A DNA stretch of 64,000 nucleotides, from contig NZ_WTYH01000001.1 in assembly GCF_009827335.1 (NCBI RefSeq), positions 1,612,001-1,676,000 on the forward strand. The letters are read 5' to 3'. The notes below the pieces were generated by a model that ran no database searches, was not told the origin of the DNA, and saw only the letters and a list, made by a program, of their open reading frames with translations. Source of the DNA: Aurantiacibacter arachoides (GTDB lineage: Bacteria; Pseudomonadota; Alphaproteobacteria; Sphingomonadales; Sphingomonadaceae). Both the position numbers and the translations under genes were made by a program. Within the stretch, counting starts at the first letter, position 1. Every line of letters starts with the position of its first letter. Below, piece by piece: positions 55,509-64,000 of the stretch.

Positions 55509-55841
55509 GGCATCCTCCTGTGTCAGGGACTAGTCTGTGATCCGGGAGAGTATCAGTCATCGCGTAGAACGCGCTACTCCAAGGAGGGCCACGCTTCAGC
55601 GAAATGGAAAGATATACCGTTCTCGGGGCATCGACCTTGCCTCAGGCGCCCAATTTGCGAGGCTTCGCTACGTTAGACGCGTACTGGCATTTCGCAATAA
55701 GGTTTAGCGATTTCTCCACGAAGAACGCAGCGCTAATAGTCCTTGAGCGCCCAAGGGTGAATATGTATGCAAGGCCATAATTCGGATTTGCGAATTTTTC
55801 GCAATCGTGAAAAGATGCGAACGCACTGAGAGGATTTGCCG
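55509..55841. other. 333-base gene-free regulatory region upstream of fhs
   Basis: No convincing gene is seen. The region is more AT-rich than its surroundings and contains repeated ATTTGCGA / TTTCGCAAT elements (55653, 55690, 55786, 55797). It should hold the fhs promoter and the promoter for the divergent small gene. Confidence 0.5.
55788..55804. promoter_or_regulatory. Palindrome TTGCGAA-TTT-TTCGCAA upstream of fhs
   Basis: A perfect 7-bp inverted repeat with a 3-base spacer, centred about 45 bases before the fhs ATG, in the expected core promoter zone. A good operator candidate. Confidence 0.5.
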
Positions 55842-57503
55842 ATGCCCACAGATATTGAAATCGCCCGCCAGGCGACGCTTCTGCCGATTACCGACGTGGC
55901 GAAGAACGCCGGTGTGCCGGACGAGGCGCTGATTCCCTACGGCAAGTACAAGGCCAAGGTCGATACCTCCCACCTGTCCGACAATGCCCTGGGCAAGCTG
56001 ATCCTCGTCACGGCGATCAACCCTACCCCGGCGGGCGAGGGCAAGACGACGACCTCGGTCGGCCTGTCGGACGCGCTGCATCGCATCGGCAAGAAGACCA
56101 TGCTGTGCCTGCGCGAACCTTCGCTTGGCCCCTGCTTCGGTATGAAGGGCGGCGGCGCCGGTGGCGGGAAGAGCCAGGTCATGCCGATGGACGAGATCAA
56201 CCTGCATTTTACCGGCGATTTCCACGCCATTACCAGCGCGCACAACCTGCTGGCGGCGATGATCGACAACTCGATCTATTGGGGCAATCCCAACGACATC
56301 GACCTGCGCCGGGTGGTGTGGAAGCGTGTGCTGGACATGAACGACCGCGCCCTGCGGCAGATCGTCGGCCCGCTCGGCGGCGTGGCCAACGGCTTCCCCC
56401 GCGAGAGCGGCTTCGACATTACCGTGGCATCGGAAATCATGGCGATCCTGTGCCTCGCCACCGATCTTGCCGACCTGCAAAAGCGGCTGGGCGACATCAT
56501 CGTCGCCTACAACCGCAAGCGCGAGCCGGTCTATTGCCGCGACATCAAGGCCGACAGCGCCATGACCGTTTTGCTGAAGGATGCGATCCTGCCCAACCTG
56601 GTGCAGACGCTGGAGAACAACCCGGCCTTCCTCCACGGCGGGCCCTTTGCCAACATTGCCCACGGCTGCAACAGCGTGATCGCCACCAAGACGGCGATGC
56701 GGATGGCCGATTATACCGTGACCGAGGCCGGCTTCGGCGCCGATCTGGGCGCGGAGAAGTTCATGGACATCAAGTGTCGCCTTGCGGGCCTGAAGCCCGA
56801 TGCCATCGTGATCGTCGCCACGGTGCGCGCGCTCAAGATGAACGGCGGGGTGGCCAAGAACGACCTCGGCACGCCCAACGCCGATGCGGTGCGCAGCGGC
56901 GCGGTGAATCTCAAGCGGCACATCGAAAACCTCAAGAAGTTCGGCGTGACGCCGACGGTGGCCATCAACCACTTCTACCTCGACACCGACGAGGAGATCG
57001 CGGTGATCCAGGAAATGGCTGCCGAGTTCGGCACCGATGCCGTGATCTGCAAGCACTGGGCCGATGGCAGCGCCGGGGCAGAGGAACTGGCGCGCATCGT
57101 CGCCGCCAAGGCCGATGCCGGCGCGCCGGAGTTCCACCCGCTTTATCCGGACGACATGTCGCTGGCCGACAAGATCCGCACCGTGGGCAAGGAAATCTAC
57201 CGCGCCGACGAGGTCCACATCGCCTCACCGCTGGTCAAGCAGCTCGAGCAGTGGGAGCAGATGGGTTACGGCAAGTATCCCGTCTGCATGGCCAAGACAC
57301 AATATTCCTTCACCACCGATCCCACGCGCCTCGGCGCGCCGACCGGGCACGAGGTGGAGGTGAACGAAGTGCGACTGTCCGCCGGCGCGGGGTTCGTCGT
57401 CGCGGTGTGCGGCGGCATCATGACCATGCCGGGCCTGCCCAAGGTGCCCAGCGCAGAAAACATCTACCTCGACGAGAACGGCCAGATCGAAGGGCTGTTC
57501 TGA
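55842..57503 (+). CDS. fhs: Formate--tetrahydrofolate ligase
   Basis: A 553-residue enzyme making 10-formyl-THF from formate, ATP and THF. Motifs: [19 protein letters not shown] (P-loop-like), [51 protein letters not shown] and [14 protein letters not shown] at the end. The length is typical. The start ATG 55842 has GAGAGG nine bases upstream; an in-frame codon six bases earlier is less likely. Confidence 0.97.
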   Translation: MPTDIEIARQATLLPITDVAKNAGVPDEALIPYGKYKAKVDTSHLSDNALGKLILVTAINPTPAGEGKTTTSVGLSDALHRIGKKTMLCLREPSLGPCFGMKGGGAGGGKSQVMPMDEINLHFTGDFHAITSAHNLLAAMIDNSIYWGNPNDIDLRRVVWKRVLDMNDRALRQIVGPLGGVANGFPRESGFDITVASEIMAILCLATDLADLQKRLGDIIVAYNRKREPVYCRDIKADSAMTVLLKDAILPNLVQTLENNPAFLHGGPFANIAHGCNSVIATKTAMRMADYTVTEAGFGADLGAEKFMDIKCRLAGLKPDAIVIVATVRALKMNGGVAKNDLGTPNADAVRSGAVNLKRHIENLKKFGVTPTVAINHFYLDTDEEIAVIQEMAAEFGTDAVICKHWADGSAGAEELARIVAAKADAGAPEFHPLYPDDMSLADKIRTVGKEIYRADEVHIASPLVKQLEQWEQMGYGKYPVCMAKTQYSFTTDPTRLGAPTGHEVEVNEVRLSAGAGFVVAVCGGIMTMPGLPKVPSAENIYLDENGQIEGLF

Positions 57504-57555
57504 CGCTGATGGTGGCGGACTTGACCTGCCGCGCACGCCTGTCACACTTGTTCGC

Positions 57556-57795
57556 ATGATCAGCGGCAAGGTGACACTCGTGCGCGGCAAGGCCGCCACA
57601 TCTGAGGATTGGGGCAGTTATGACTTCCTTGCCCTGCCCTCACCCGGCGACCGGCTGATGGTCGACGGCGAAGGCAACGCGCATTACGCCACGGTCATCG
57701 CCGTGCACCACACGCCCCGCTCATCCGGAAGTAACGATCAACCGACGATCGAGATCGTCGCGAAGTGGACCGGCTCCGGCCCCAAGCTGCGTTAA
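57556..57795 (+). CDS. Conserved small protein, unknown function
   Basis: A 79-residue protein with beta-strand-rich segments: SGKVTLVRGKAATSEDWGSYDF, a LPSPGDRLMVDGEGNAHYATVIAVHH core and IEIVAKWTG at the end. No domain is recognised. It is 52 bases after fhs; its stop overlaps the convergent DUF1622 stop by four bases. Confidence 0.65.
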   Translation: MISGKVTLVRGKAATSEDWGSYDFLALPSPGDRLMVDGEGNAHYATVIAVHHTPRSSGSNDQPTIEIVAKWTGSGPKLR

Positions 57796-58202
57796 TCGCT
57801 GTCAGCATCCCGGTCGCCGGGCGCGGCCACCTTCTGCCACGGCCAGTGGCCTTCGATCTCCACCTCCAGGCTGAAGCTGAGGAAGGTGCGGATGATGACG
57901 ATCAGCCCGAGCACCAGCACGCTTTCCATCGTCGGCTCGATCGCGACGGTGCGGATGATATCGGCAGCCACCAGCAATTCCAGCCCGGTCAGGATCGACC
58001 GGCCCAGCGTCTTGCGAAAGGCAGAGATCAGATCGCGCTTGCCGGCGACGTGCTCCGTGCGCATCACCCCGGCGGCAGATGCAACAAGCTTGCCTAGCGC
58101 GAAGAGCGTGCCGGCAACGATCACCCCCATGCCCGCCAGTTCGAACGCCTTGGCAACGACGGTGGCGATTTCCAGCATGACGGCATCTGACAGCATGGCC
58201 AC
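57792..58202 (-). CDS. DUF1622 membrane protein
   Basis: A 136-residue protein with three predicted helices: LAGMGVIVAGTLFALGKLV, ILTGLELLVAADIIRTVAI and VLVLGLIVIIRTFLSFSLEVEIEG. The LGLELLVAADII-x-T and LIVIIRTFLSFSLE-E-I-EG motifs are those of DUF1622. Function unknown. It is divergent from the copper-storage gene. Confidence 0.85.
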   Translation of the reverse strand: MAMLSDAVMLEIATVVAKAFELAGMGVIVAGTLFALGKLVASAAGVMRTEHVAGKRDLISAFRKTLGRSILTGLELLVAADIIRTVAIEPTMESVLVLGLIVIIRTFLSFSLEVEIEGHWPWQKVAAPGDRDADSD

Positions 58203-58281
58203 CTAATCCGCGACAGGCACCGCCAGTTCCACCGGAACGCAACACCCCGTTCGTGCGCTACCTGAGGGAAGGAGACGTCCC

Positions 58282-58680
58282 ATGTCGATCAAGGAAATGA
58301 TCAAGGAGCATCCGCAGGTCGGGTCCGATTACAACGAGGCGCTGGCCGAGGCGGTGAAACACGCGATGTATTGCGCCGCTATCTGCAATTCCTGCGCCGA
58401 CGCTTGCAGCGCCGAACCGATGGACATGAGCGAATGCATCCGGAAATGCCTGGACTGTTCCGACATCTGCCAAGCTGTCAGCCGCGTCGCCGCAAGGCGC
58501 ACGGCGAGCAATGTGCCGGTCATCAAGGCATTGCTGGAAGCGTGCATCACCGCCTGTGAGGTCTGCCACGCGGAATGCAGCCAGCACGACAACGACCATT
58601 GCCGCCGCTGCGCACGTATGTGCCAGGAGTGCATGGACGATTGCCGCAAGGCGCTCGAAAGCCTGGCGCAAGCCGCCTGA
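58282..58680 (+). CDS. Cytosolic copper-storage protein (Csp3-like four-helix bundle)
   Basis: A 132-residue protein with 17 cysteines, no signal peptide, and helices with C-x2-C and C-x3-C spacing: YCAAICNSCADAC, KCLDCSDIC, CITACEVCHAEC, and the hallmark HDNDHCRRCARMCQECMDDC. This order of Cys-lined helices and the H-D-x-D-H-C segment match Csp3 proteins, which hold many Cu(I) ions inside the bundle. GGAAGGAGA precedes ATG. It would buffer cytosolic copper; no copper efflux genes are adjacent. Confidence 0.9.
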   Translation: MSIKEMIKEHPQVGSDYNEALAEAVKHAMYCAAICNSCADACSAEPMDMSECIRKCLDCSDICQAVSRVAARRTASNVPVIKALLEACITACEVCHAECSQHDNDHCRRCARMCQECMDDCRKALESLAQAA

Positions 58681-58727
58681 CATAACGCCGTCGCGCAACC
58701 GAAGGGCGCGCGGCGGACGTCACCGCA

Positions 58728-59294
58728 TCACGCCGCCTGGCGGGCCTTCGCCAGCTTCTTCAGCGCCATCGACCGCTTGAGGCGGCTGAGGTGGTCGATG
58801 AACAGGATGCCGTTCAGGTGGTCCATCTCGTGCTGGATGCACACGGCCAACATCCCGCTCATGTCCTCTTCGTGGGTGTTGCCCGCAAGATCCTGCCAGC
58901 GCACGCGGCACGCGCCCGGACGTTCCACGTCGGCATAGATGTCGGGGACAGAGAGGCAGCCTTCCTGATAGCTCTTCAGCTCGCCGGAAGGATCGAGGAT
59001 TTCGGGATTCACGAAGACGCGCGGATCGTTGATTACCGGCTGGTGGCTGTGCTGATGACCATCATGATCGCAGGGCACCGGCTCGGCGTCCGGGTCTTCT
59101 TCCTGCAGGTCGATCACCAGCAGGCGGATCGGTTCACCCACCTGGATCGCCGCGAGGCCGATGCCGTGTGCGGCGTACATCGTCTCGAACATGTCGTCGA
59201 CGAGGGTCTGCAAGCTGCCGTCGAACGTCTCGACGGGCCTGGAAATGGTTTTCAGCCGGGGATCCGGCGCTTCAAGGATTTCGCGCAGTGCCAT
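58728..59294 (-). CDS. def: Peptide deformylase
   Basis: A 188-residue metalloenzyme that removes formyl from initiator Met. The three motifs are intact: GIGLAAIQVG (44-53), EGCLSVP (metal ligand Cys113) and QHEMDHLNG (His155, His159). It is about 20 residues longer than the E. coli enzyme because of an acidic/His-rich insert (residues about 63-90, containing CDHDGHQHSH). ATG 59294 removes a non-family leader. recR lies upstream on the same strand; fmt is on the opposite strand 0.75 kb away. Confidence 0.95.
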   Translation of the reverse strand: MALREILEAPDPRLKTISRPVETFDGSLQTLVDDMFETMYAAHGIGLAAIQVGEPIRLLVIDLQEEDPDAEPVPCDHDGHQHSHQPVINDPRVFVNPEILDPSGELKSYQEGCLSVPDIYADVERPGACRVRWQDLAGNTHEEDMSGMLAVCIQHEMDHLNGILFIDHLSRLKRSMALKKLAKARQAA

Positions 59295-59341
59295 GGGCGC
59301 GCATATAGGCAGGCTGTGCTGAACCTGCAATTGCCCGATCG

Positions 59342-59938
59342 TCAGCCGATCGGTCGCCGGGCCCTGAGCGCCTGCGCCAGTGTGCCTTCGTCGAGGTAAT
59401 CGAGCTCGCCGCCCACCGGCAGGCCATGGGCAAGCTGGGTGATGCGGACGGGAAACCCCTCCAGCCGTTCCGCGATGTAATGCGCGGTGGTCTGCCCTTC
59501 CAGCGTGGCATTCATGGCCAGCACCACCTCGTCGATCCCGCCTGCCTCCACCCGGCCCAGCAGCGAATCGATGGAAAGATCCTCGGGCCGGACGCCATCC
59601 AGTGCGGAGAGCTTGCCGCCGAGCACGTGGAACTTGCCGGTGAACAGCCGCGCGCGGTCAAGCGCCCAGAGGTCCGCCACATCCTCCACCACGCAAATGG
59701 CCTTGGTATCGCGCCGCGGATCGGCACACACGCTGCACGGGTTCTGCGTATCGACATTGCCGCAGATCTCGCACTCGACAAGCTTGTCGCGCACCGCGCC
59801 CAGCGCGTCGAGCACCTGGTCCAGCGCGCCTTCGCGATGCTTGACCAGCCACAGCACCGCCCGCCGCGCGCTACGCGGGCCGAGGCCGGGAAGCCGCGCG
59901 AGCGCCTGGCTGAGGGTTTCGATTTCGCTGGAGGCCAT
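59342..59938 (-). CDS. recR: Recombination protein RecR
   Basis: A 198-residue zinc and Toprim protein of the RecFOR gap-repair pathway. The helix-hairpin-helix [19 protein letters not shown], the four-Cys zinc site [16 protein letters not shown], the Toprim [13 protein letters not shown] and [23 protein letters not shown] are all present. The start ATG 59938 lies just outside the palindromic repeat shared with the divergent fmt. Confidence 0.96.
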   Translation of the reverse strand: MASSEIETLSQALARLPGLGPRSARRAVLWLVKHREGALDQVLDALGAVRDKLVECEICGNVDTQNPCSVCADPRRDTKAICVVEDVADLWALDRARLFTGKFHVLGGKLSALDGVRPEDLSIDSLLGRVEAGGIDEVVLAMNATLEGQTTAHYIAERLEGFPVRITQLAHGLPVGGELDYLDEGTLAQALRARRPIG

Positions 59939-59954
59939 TCGCTATCCCGTTATC

Positions 59955-60045
59955 CGCTCATGCCGAGCTTGTCGAAGCATCGCTTTTTCTTCTAGCGCTT
60001 GAGTGTAGCGAAGGACGATCCTTCGACAAGCTCGGGGTGAGCGGA
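59955..60045. repeat. REP-like inverted repeat between recR and fmt
   Basis: Two 29-base arms (59955-59983 and 60017-60045) match in 26 of 29 positions when one is inverted, around a 33-base centre. The core GAGCTTGTCGAAG / CTTCGACAAGCTC is the signature of an intergenic repeat frequent in sphingomonad genomes. The right arm ends six bases before the fmt start codon. Confidence 0.85.
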
Positions 60046-60050
60046 ATTTC

Positions 60051-60956
60051 ATGCGCACAGTCTTCATGGGAACGCCCGAATTCGCCGTGCCGGTGCTCGA
60101 TGCACTGGTGGAGGCGGGGCACGATGTCATCGGCGTCTACTCACAGCCGCCGCGCCCGGCGGGCCGGGGCAAGCAGGATCGCAAGTCGCCCGTGCAGTTG
60201 CGGGCAGAGGCGCTGGGCATAGAGGCGCGCCACCCCGCAACGCTGCGCGATCTCGACGAACAGGCCCGTTTCGCGGCGCTGGAGGCCGATGTCGTGGTGG
60301 TGGCCGCCTATGGCATGCTGCTGCCGCAAGCCGTGCTCGATGCACCAAAGTACGGTTGCCTCAACGTCCACGCCAGCCTGCTGCCGCACTGGCGCGGCGC
60401 GGCACCGATCCAGCGCGCGATCCTGGCGGGCGATACCGTGACCGGGATCACCATCATGCAGATGGAAGCTGGCCTCGACACCGGCCCCATGCTGATGCGC
60501 GCGCGCGTGCCGATCGAGGACAAGACCGCGGGCGAGCTGCACGACGAACTGGGCGAGCTCGGCGCGCGGCTGATGGTCGAGACGCTGGAACAGATCGATC
60601 TGCTGCGTCCCGAACCGCAGGTGGACCGCGAGGCGACCCACGCGCCCAAGATCGCCAAGGCCGAGGCACGGCTGGATTTCGAGAAGCCGGCCGAGCAGCT
60701 GGAACGCGAAGTGCGCGCCTTTGCCCCCTTCCCCGGCGCCTGGTTCACTCTCGATCGTGAACGGATCAAGGTCCTTCGCGCCCGCCTGATCGGGCACAAT
60801 GGCCTGCCTGGCACCGTGCTGGACGACCAGTTCACGATTGCCTGCGGTAACGCGGCGCTGCGGCCTGTGACATTGCAACGCGCGGGCAAGCCGGCGATGG
60901 CCACGGCGGATTTCCTGCGCGGGTTTCCCGTCAAGGTGGGCACCATCGTCAGGTGA
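60051..60956 (+). CDS. fmt: Methionyl-tRNA formyltransferase
   Basis: A 301-residue enzyme that formylates initiator Met-tRNA with 10-formyl-[18 protein letters not shown], the hydrolase-like loop [16 protein letters not shown], the active-site [18 protein letters not shown] with Asn/His/Asp set, and [17 protein letters not shown] are diagnostic. It overlaps the truA GTG start by four bases. Functionally paired with def, which here is close but on the opposite strand. Confidence 0.97.
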   Translation: MRTVFMGTPEFAVPVLDALVEAGHDVIGVYSQPPRPAGRGKQDRKSPVQLRAEALGIEARHPATLRDLDEQARFAALEADVVVVAAYGMLLPQAVLDAPKYGCLNVHASLLPHWRGAAPIQRAILAGDTVTGITIMQMEAGLDTGPMLMRARVPIEDKTAGELHDELGELGARLMVETLEQIDLLRPEPQVDREATHAPKIAKAEARLDFEKPAEQLEREVRAFAPFPGAWFTLDRERIKVLRARLIGHNGLPGTVLDDQFTIACGNAALRPVTLQRAGKPAMATADFLRGFPVKVGTIVR

Positions 60957-61717
60957 CCCGCTTTGCCCTCACCATAGAGTTCGACGGCGGTCCGTTCTTC
61001 GGCCTGCAACGTCAGGACAACGGGCCAAGCGTGCAGCAGGCCGTCGAGGAAGCGGCCTTTGCCGTGACCGGGGAAAGGGCCGTCCTCCACAGCGCCGGCC
61101 GGACCGACAGCGGCGTTCACGCGCTCGCCATGCGCAGCCATATCGACATTGCCAAGCCGTTCGACCCCTTCCGGCTGATGCAGGCGCTCAACGCGAAGCT
61201 GCGACCCGCGCCGGTCGCCGTCATCGCCTGCGAGGAAAAGCCCGCCGACTGGCACGCCCGCTTTTCCTGCATCGGCCGCGCCTACGAATATCGCATCCGC
61301 AACCGCCGCGCACCGCTGACACTGGAAAAAGGCCGTGCCTGGCATGTCGCCCGCCCGCTGGATGCCGATGCCATGCACCGCGCGGCGCAGGCGCTGGTGG
61401 GCCTCCACGACTTCACCACCTTTCGCAGCGTGCATTGCCAGTCGGCCAGTCCGCTCAAGACCCTCGATATGCTCACCGTCTCGCGGGAAGGGGATGCGGT
61501 GATCGTGCGGGCAGCGGCGCGCAGCTTCCTGCACCATCAGGTGCGATCCATGGTCGGCTGCCTGAAACTGGTGGGACAGGGCCAGTGGCGCGAGACGCAG
61601 ATGGGTGAAGCCCTGGCGGCGCGCGACCGGTCCGCTCTCGGCCTCAACGCGCCGCCAGAGGGTTTGTATTTCGTCGCCGCCCGCTATGACGAGGAACAAC
61701 AGGAGAAACACGCATGA
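60953..61717 (+). CDS. truA: tRNA pseudouridine synthase A
   Basis: A 254-residue enzyme making pseudouridine at positions 38-40 of tRNA. The start is GTG, reading [20 protein letters not shown]; the catalytic Asp lies in [34 protein letters not shown] and [12 protein letters not shown] match TruA order. It overlaps fmt and the oxidoreductase gene by four bases each. Confidence 0.97.
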   Translation: MTRFALTIEFDGGPFFGLQRQDNGPSVQQAVEEAAFAVTGERAVLHSAGRTDSGVHALAMRSHIDIAKPFDPFRLMQALNAKLRPAPVAVIACEEKPADWHARFSCIGRAYEYRIRNRRAPLTLEKGRAWHVARPLDADAMHRAAQALVGLHDFTTFRSVHCQSASPLKTLDMLTVSREGDAVIVRAAARSFLHHQVRSMVGCLKLVGQGQWRETQMGEALAARDRSALGLNAPPEGLYFVAARYDEEQQEKHA

Positions 61718-62826
61718 CCCATACCGGCCGCCAGCTCACGTCCACGCTCGGTTCCGATGGCACGCAGGTGCTGGAAGTGCGCGAGAGGGAGTTCCCCGCC
61801 CCTACCGGCAATCAGGTGCTGGTGCGCATGGAAGCGGCGCCGATCAACCCGTCCGATCTTGCGCTGATGACCGCCGGTGCCGACGTCGCGAGCGCGCAGT
61901 TCGAGCCGGGCAAGGTCACGATGCAGGTTCATCCCGCCTTTGCCGCCGGACAGGCCGCGCGCCATGGCAAGGCGCAGAAGCTGGGTAACGAGGGTGCGGG
62001 CACCGTCGTCGCGGCAGGCGAAGGAGAGATGGCGCAGGCGCTGCTCGGCCAGCGCGTCGCCTGTGTGCCGGGCAGCGCCTATTCGCAATATGCCTATGCC
62101 GAAGCGATGATGTGCATGCCGCTGGGCGACCATTCGGCGGAACAGGGCGCGGGCAGCTTCGTCAACCCGATGACGGCGCTGGGCTTCGTGGAAACGGCAA
62201 AGCGAGAGGGCCACCAGGCCATCGTCCACGCCGCCGCCGCCAGCAATCTTGGCCAGATGCTCAACCGCATCTGCCAGGAAGACGGCATCGGCCTCGTCAA
62301 TCTGGTCCGCCGGGGCGAACAGGTCGAATTGCTAAAGGGCCAAGGCGCTGCTCACGTGGTCGACAGCTCGGCAGATGGCTACGAAGCGGCACTGGCGGAA
62401 GCCATCGGCGCGACCGGCGCCTTTCTCGGCTTCGATCCCATTGGCGGCGGGCGCACGACCGATACCATCCTGCGCGCGATGGAGCGGGTGGCGGCGTCGA
62501 AGATGACCGAGTTCAACCGCTACGGCTCCGACCAGCCCAAGAAGATGTACATTTACGGCCGTCTTGACCCCTCGCCCACCACGCTGACGCCAACCTACGG
62601 GTTCGGCTGGACAGTGTCGGGCTGGCTGCTGACGCCGTTCCTCGCCAGCTGCGACCTGCCGACGGTCATCGGCCTCAGGCAGCGCGTTCTGGACGGCCTC
62701 GAAACGACCTTTGCCAGCACCTACAAGACCCGCGTCGGGCTGGACGAAATGCTGACGAAGGAAGCGATGACGGGATACGCGCAGATGGCGACAGGCGAGA
62801 AGTATCTGGTCACGCCGCAAGCTTGA
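61714..62826 (+). CDS. MDR-family (zinc-independent) dehydrogenase / quinone oxidoreductase-like
   Basis: A 370-residue medium-chain reductase. The N-terminal GroES-like domain has [16 protein letters not shown] and [14 protein letters not shown]; the Rossmann domain has the modified glycine motif [12 protein letters not shown] followed by [23 protein letters not shown]. No zinc-ligand Cys/His set is seen, so it is closer to quinone reductases or enoyl reductases. Substrate unknown. It is coupled to truA by a 4-base overlap, ending the operon. Confidence 0.88.
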   Translation: MTHTGRQLTSTLGSDGTQVLEVREREFPAPTGNQVLVRMEAAPINPSDLALMTAGADVASAQFEPGKVTMQVHPAFAAGQAARHGKAQKLGNEGAGTVVAAGEGEMAQALLGQRVACVPGSAYSQYAYAEAMMCMPLGDHSAEQGAGSFVNPMTALGFVETAKREGHQAIVHAAAASNLGQMLNRICQEDGIGLVNLVRRGEQVELLKGQGAAHVVDSSADGYEAALAEAIGATGAFLGFDPIGGGRTTDTILRAMERVAASKMTEFNRYGSDQPKKMYIYGRLDPSPTTLTPTYGFGWTVSGWLLTPFLASCDLPTVIGLRQRVLDGLETTFASTYKTRVGLDEMLTKEAMTGYAQMATGEKYLVTPQA

Positions 62827-62861
62827 CAACGCGTCAAGCGGCGGGGGCCCGGCTCCCGCCG
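62821..62861. other. Two adjacent hairpins between convergent genes
   Basis: GCTTGAC-AACGC-GTCAAGC (62821-62839), starting inside the oxidoreductase stop region, then a GC-rich CGGCGGG / CCCGCCG stem. No T run is present; a weak bidirectional terminator or mRNA stabiliser is likely. Confidence 0.45.
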
Positions 62862-62885
62862 TGATACCCAATCCGGCAGTCAGTC

Positions 62886-64000
62886 TCACTGCGGCCCTTC
62901 GACAATCTCAGCCTGCTGGTCGAGATACTCCTCGTAACGCGCCCGCTCCTCCAGCAGCCGTTCGCGTGCAGCCTCGCGCTGTTCGCGCGCACTTTCGATC
63001 GCTCGCTGGCGGGCGGCCTCCTGGTCGACGTCGATCCGCACGTCACCGGTGGAATTCACGCCCACCTCCACCTCGACGCCGTCGATGGTTTCCACCAGGA
63101 TGGCCTCCCCGTTGCGGATGACGATGCGCCGGCCGTCGCCCAGTGGAATGTCCTCCGGCCCGGGCACGTCGAGCGGTTCGACCGGACCGCTGGGATCGGG
63201 CGTGGGCGTCGGCCGCGGAGGCGCGGCGGAGGCGCCCAGTGCGCCGCGCATGAAATCGGCCCATATTCGCGCGGGCAGGCCACCGCCGGAAATGCCGTTG
63301 AGCGGCGAGTTGTCGTCGTTGCCGATCCACACGCCCACCACCAGACGGTTCTCGCCCTCGCCCGCGTAGCCGACGAACAGCGCATCGCGGTTGTCCTGCG
63401 TAGTCCCGGTCTTGCCGAAGTTGGCGATGGAAAGGGTGGCGGCGCGGCCGGTGCCGGTGTTGATCGCATCGCGCAGCATCGCTTCCATCGCGCCCAGATC
63501 GCCCGATCTCAGGCTGTCCTGCCCGTTCCACGCCCAGTCGAACCATCCTGCCTGCTCGGCCGGAAAGGCGCGCGGCTCCACGGGAAAGGCATTGGCAGCC
63601 AACCCGGCATAGGCGCTGGTGAGTTCCAGCAGGGTCATGGTCGAGGTGCCGAGCGCCATACTGGGATCGCCTTCGGGCAGCGGCGATGTAACGCCAAGCT
63701 CGCGGGCCGTCTCGATCACTGCGTCGCTGCCCACCTCCTGCAACAGGCGCACGGCGGCCACGTTGGATGATTGGGCAAAGGCTTCGCGCAGGGTCAGGCT
63801 GTCGGAATACCTGTCGTTGTGGTTGCTGGGGCGGTAGCTGCCAGCTGTGAATTCGCGGTTGGAAATGCGGTCGTCCGGGCTCCATCCGTTGCGCAGGGCG
63901 GCAAGATAGACGAACAGCTTGAAGGTCGATCCCGGCTGGCGGCGGGCCTGGGTCGCGCGGTTGAACGGGCTTTCGCCGTAGTCCTTTCCGCCGATCATGG
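62886..64000 (-). CDS. Penicillin-binding protein 1A-type transpeptidase (5' partial)
   Basis: The C-terminal transpeptidase part of a class A penicillin-binding protein that cross-links peptidoglycan. The active-site Ser is in RRQPGSTFKLF, the S-x-N motif is QSSNVAAV, and K-T-G-T is in NFGKTGTTQDN; RLVVGVWIGNDDNSPLNGISGGGLPARIW is typical. A Pro-rich linker and a charged helical tail (EAARQRAIESAREQREAARE) extend beyond the domain. The gene continues past the right edge, so the glycosyltransferase domain is not seen. Confidence 0.93.
   Translation of the reverse strand, partial: MIGGKDYGESPFNRATQARRQPGSTFKLFVYLAALRNGWSPDDRISNREFTAGSYRPSNHNDRYSDSLTLREAFAQSSNVAAVRLLQEVGSDAVIETARELGVTSPLPEGDPSMALGTSTMTLLELTSAYAGLAANAFPVEPRAFPAEQAGWFDWAWNGQDSLRSGDLGAMEAMLRDAINTGTGRAATLSIANFGKTGTTQDNRDALFVGYAGEGENRLVVGVWIGNDDNSPLNGISGGGLPARIWADFMRGALGASAAPPRPTPTPDPSGPVEPLDVPGPEDIPLGDGRRIVIRNGEAILVETIDGVEVEVGVNSTGDVRIDVDQEAARQRAIESAREQREAARERLLEERARYEEYLDQQAEIVEGPQ

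Noticed and set aside
55491..55676. Small plus-strand frame upstream of fhs
   Set aside because: It overlaps the start of the better-supported 51-residue minus-strand gene and has no ribosome-binding site or protein-like pattern.
55704..57559. Long alternative frames on both strands over fhs
   Set aside because: Arg/His-rich translations without family features; fhs is unmistakable in its own frame.

Overview
The window is 64 kb of GC-rich chromosomal DNA with dense, short-spaced genes on both strands. Gene content points to an alphaproteobacterium of the Sphingomonadales, probably near Erythrobacteraceae. The evidence is a CcrM-type GANTC methyltransferase, a ChvI/ChvG - HprK - RapZ - EIIA - HPr regulatory PTS cluster divergent from pckA, a short F1 epsilon subunit, an aa3-type oxidase subunit IV beside split pntAa/pntAb/pntB, an ABA4-like carotenoid-related protein, and a palindromic intergenic repeat of the type common in sphingomonads. 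I saw no rRNA, tRNA, CRISPR array, insertion sequence or prophage. It reads as core chromosome with a few small accessory cassettes.

Layout. 1-1.4 kb: end of the ATP synthase operon (atpD partial, atpC) with a terminator. 1.5-9.9 kb: an exported prolyl-oligopeptidase-family peptidase, a small HNH protein, a GT-C-like membrane protein, a DMT exporter, then a compact cassette of a membrane sulfatase-like protein, a small YLDPATGS protein and a two-domain NoeA-like methyltransferase. 10-14.3 kb: a CpaF ATPase without neighbouring tad genes, a second DMT exporter, an entericidin-like lipoprotein and a fatty acid desaturase. 14.5-18.3 kb: an overlapping four-gene minus-strand operon (dgt-like, NAD(P)-binding, ABA4-like, DUF938) and a racemase-family protein lacking the usual cysteines. 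18.3-22.2 kb: transhydrogenase operon with a fasciclin lipoprotein inserted. 22.4-28.6 kb: an NtrC-like regulator with an altered GAFTGA loop, a lipoprotein, folP, ccrM, an SDR and rnhB. 28.6-33.5 kb: a frameshifted PQQ-type sugar dehydrogenase, a GNAT - DUF1285 - Nudix - cca operon and an exported protein.

33.5-47.6 kb: parC, a PfpI/DJ-1 protein, an unusual methyltransferase/anti-sigma-like fusion, ferredoxin plus two tandem cysteine desulfurases, an alpha/beta hydrolase, a TonB-like protein, a DUF885 lipoprotein, a glutaminyl cyclase, a DUF937 protein and pckA. 47.8-53.1 kb: chvI-chvG-hprK-rapZ-EIIA-ptsH plus an RNA methyltransferase. Here envelope/acid-sensing two-component signalling is genetically linked to a PTS that has no sugar permease in the window. 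53.1-64 kb: a lipoprotein, rmuC, an overlooked 51-residue gene, fhs, a copper-storage protein (Csp3-like), def, recR, the REP-like repeat, fmt-truA-oxidoreductase, and a PBP1A-type transpeptidase that runs off the right edge.

Best leads for new biology: the sulfatase/YLDPATGS/NoeA-like cassette at 6.6-9.9 kb, the methyltransferase-anti-sigma fusion at 36.9-38.2 kb, the DnaA box plus four GANTC sites in front of ccrM, the NtrC-like regulator with GAFPGA, and the dyad operators between pckA and chvI and in front of fhs. All functions are read from motifs and context by eye; no database search was possible.
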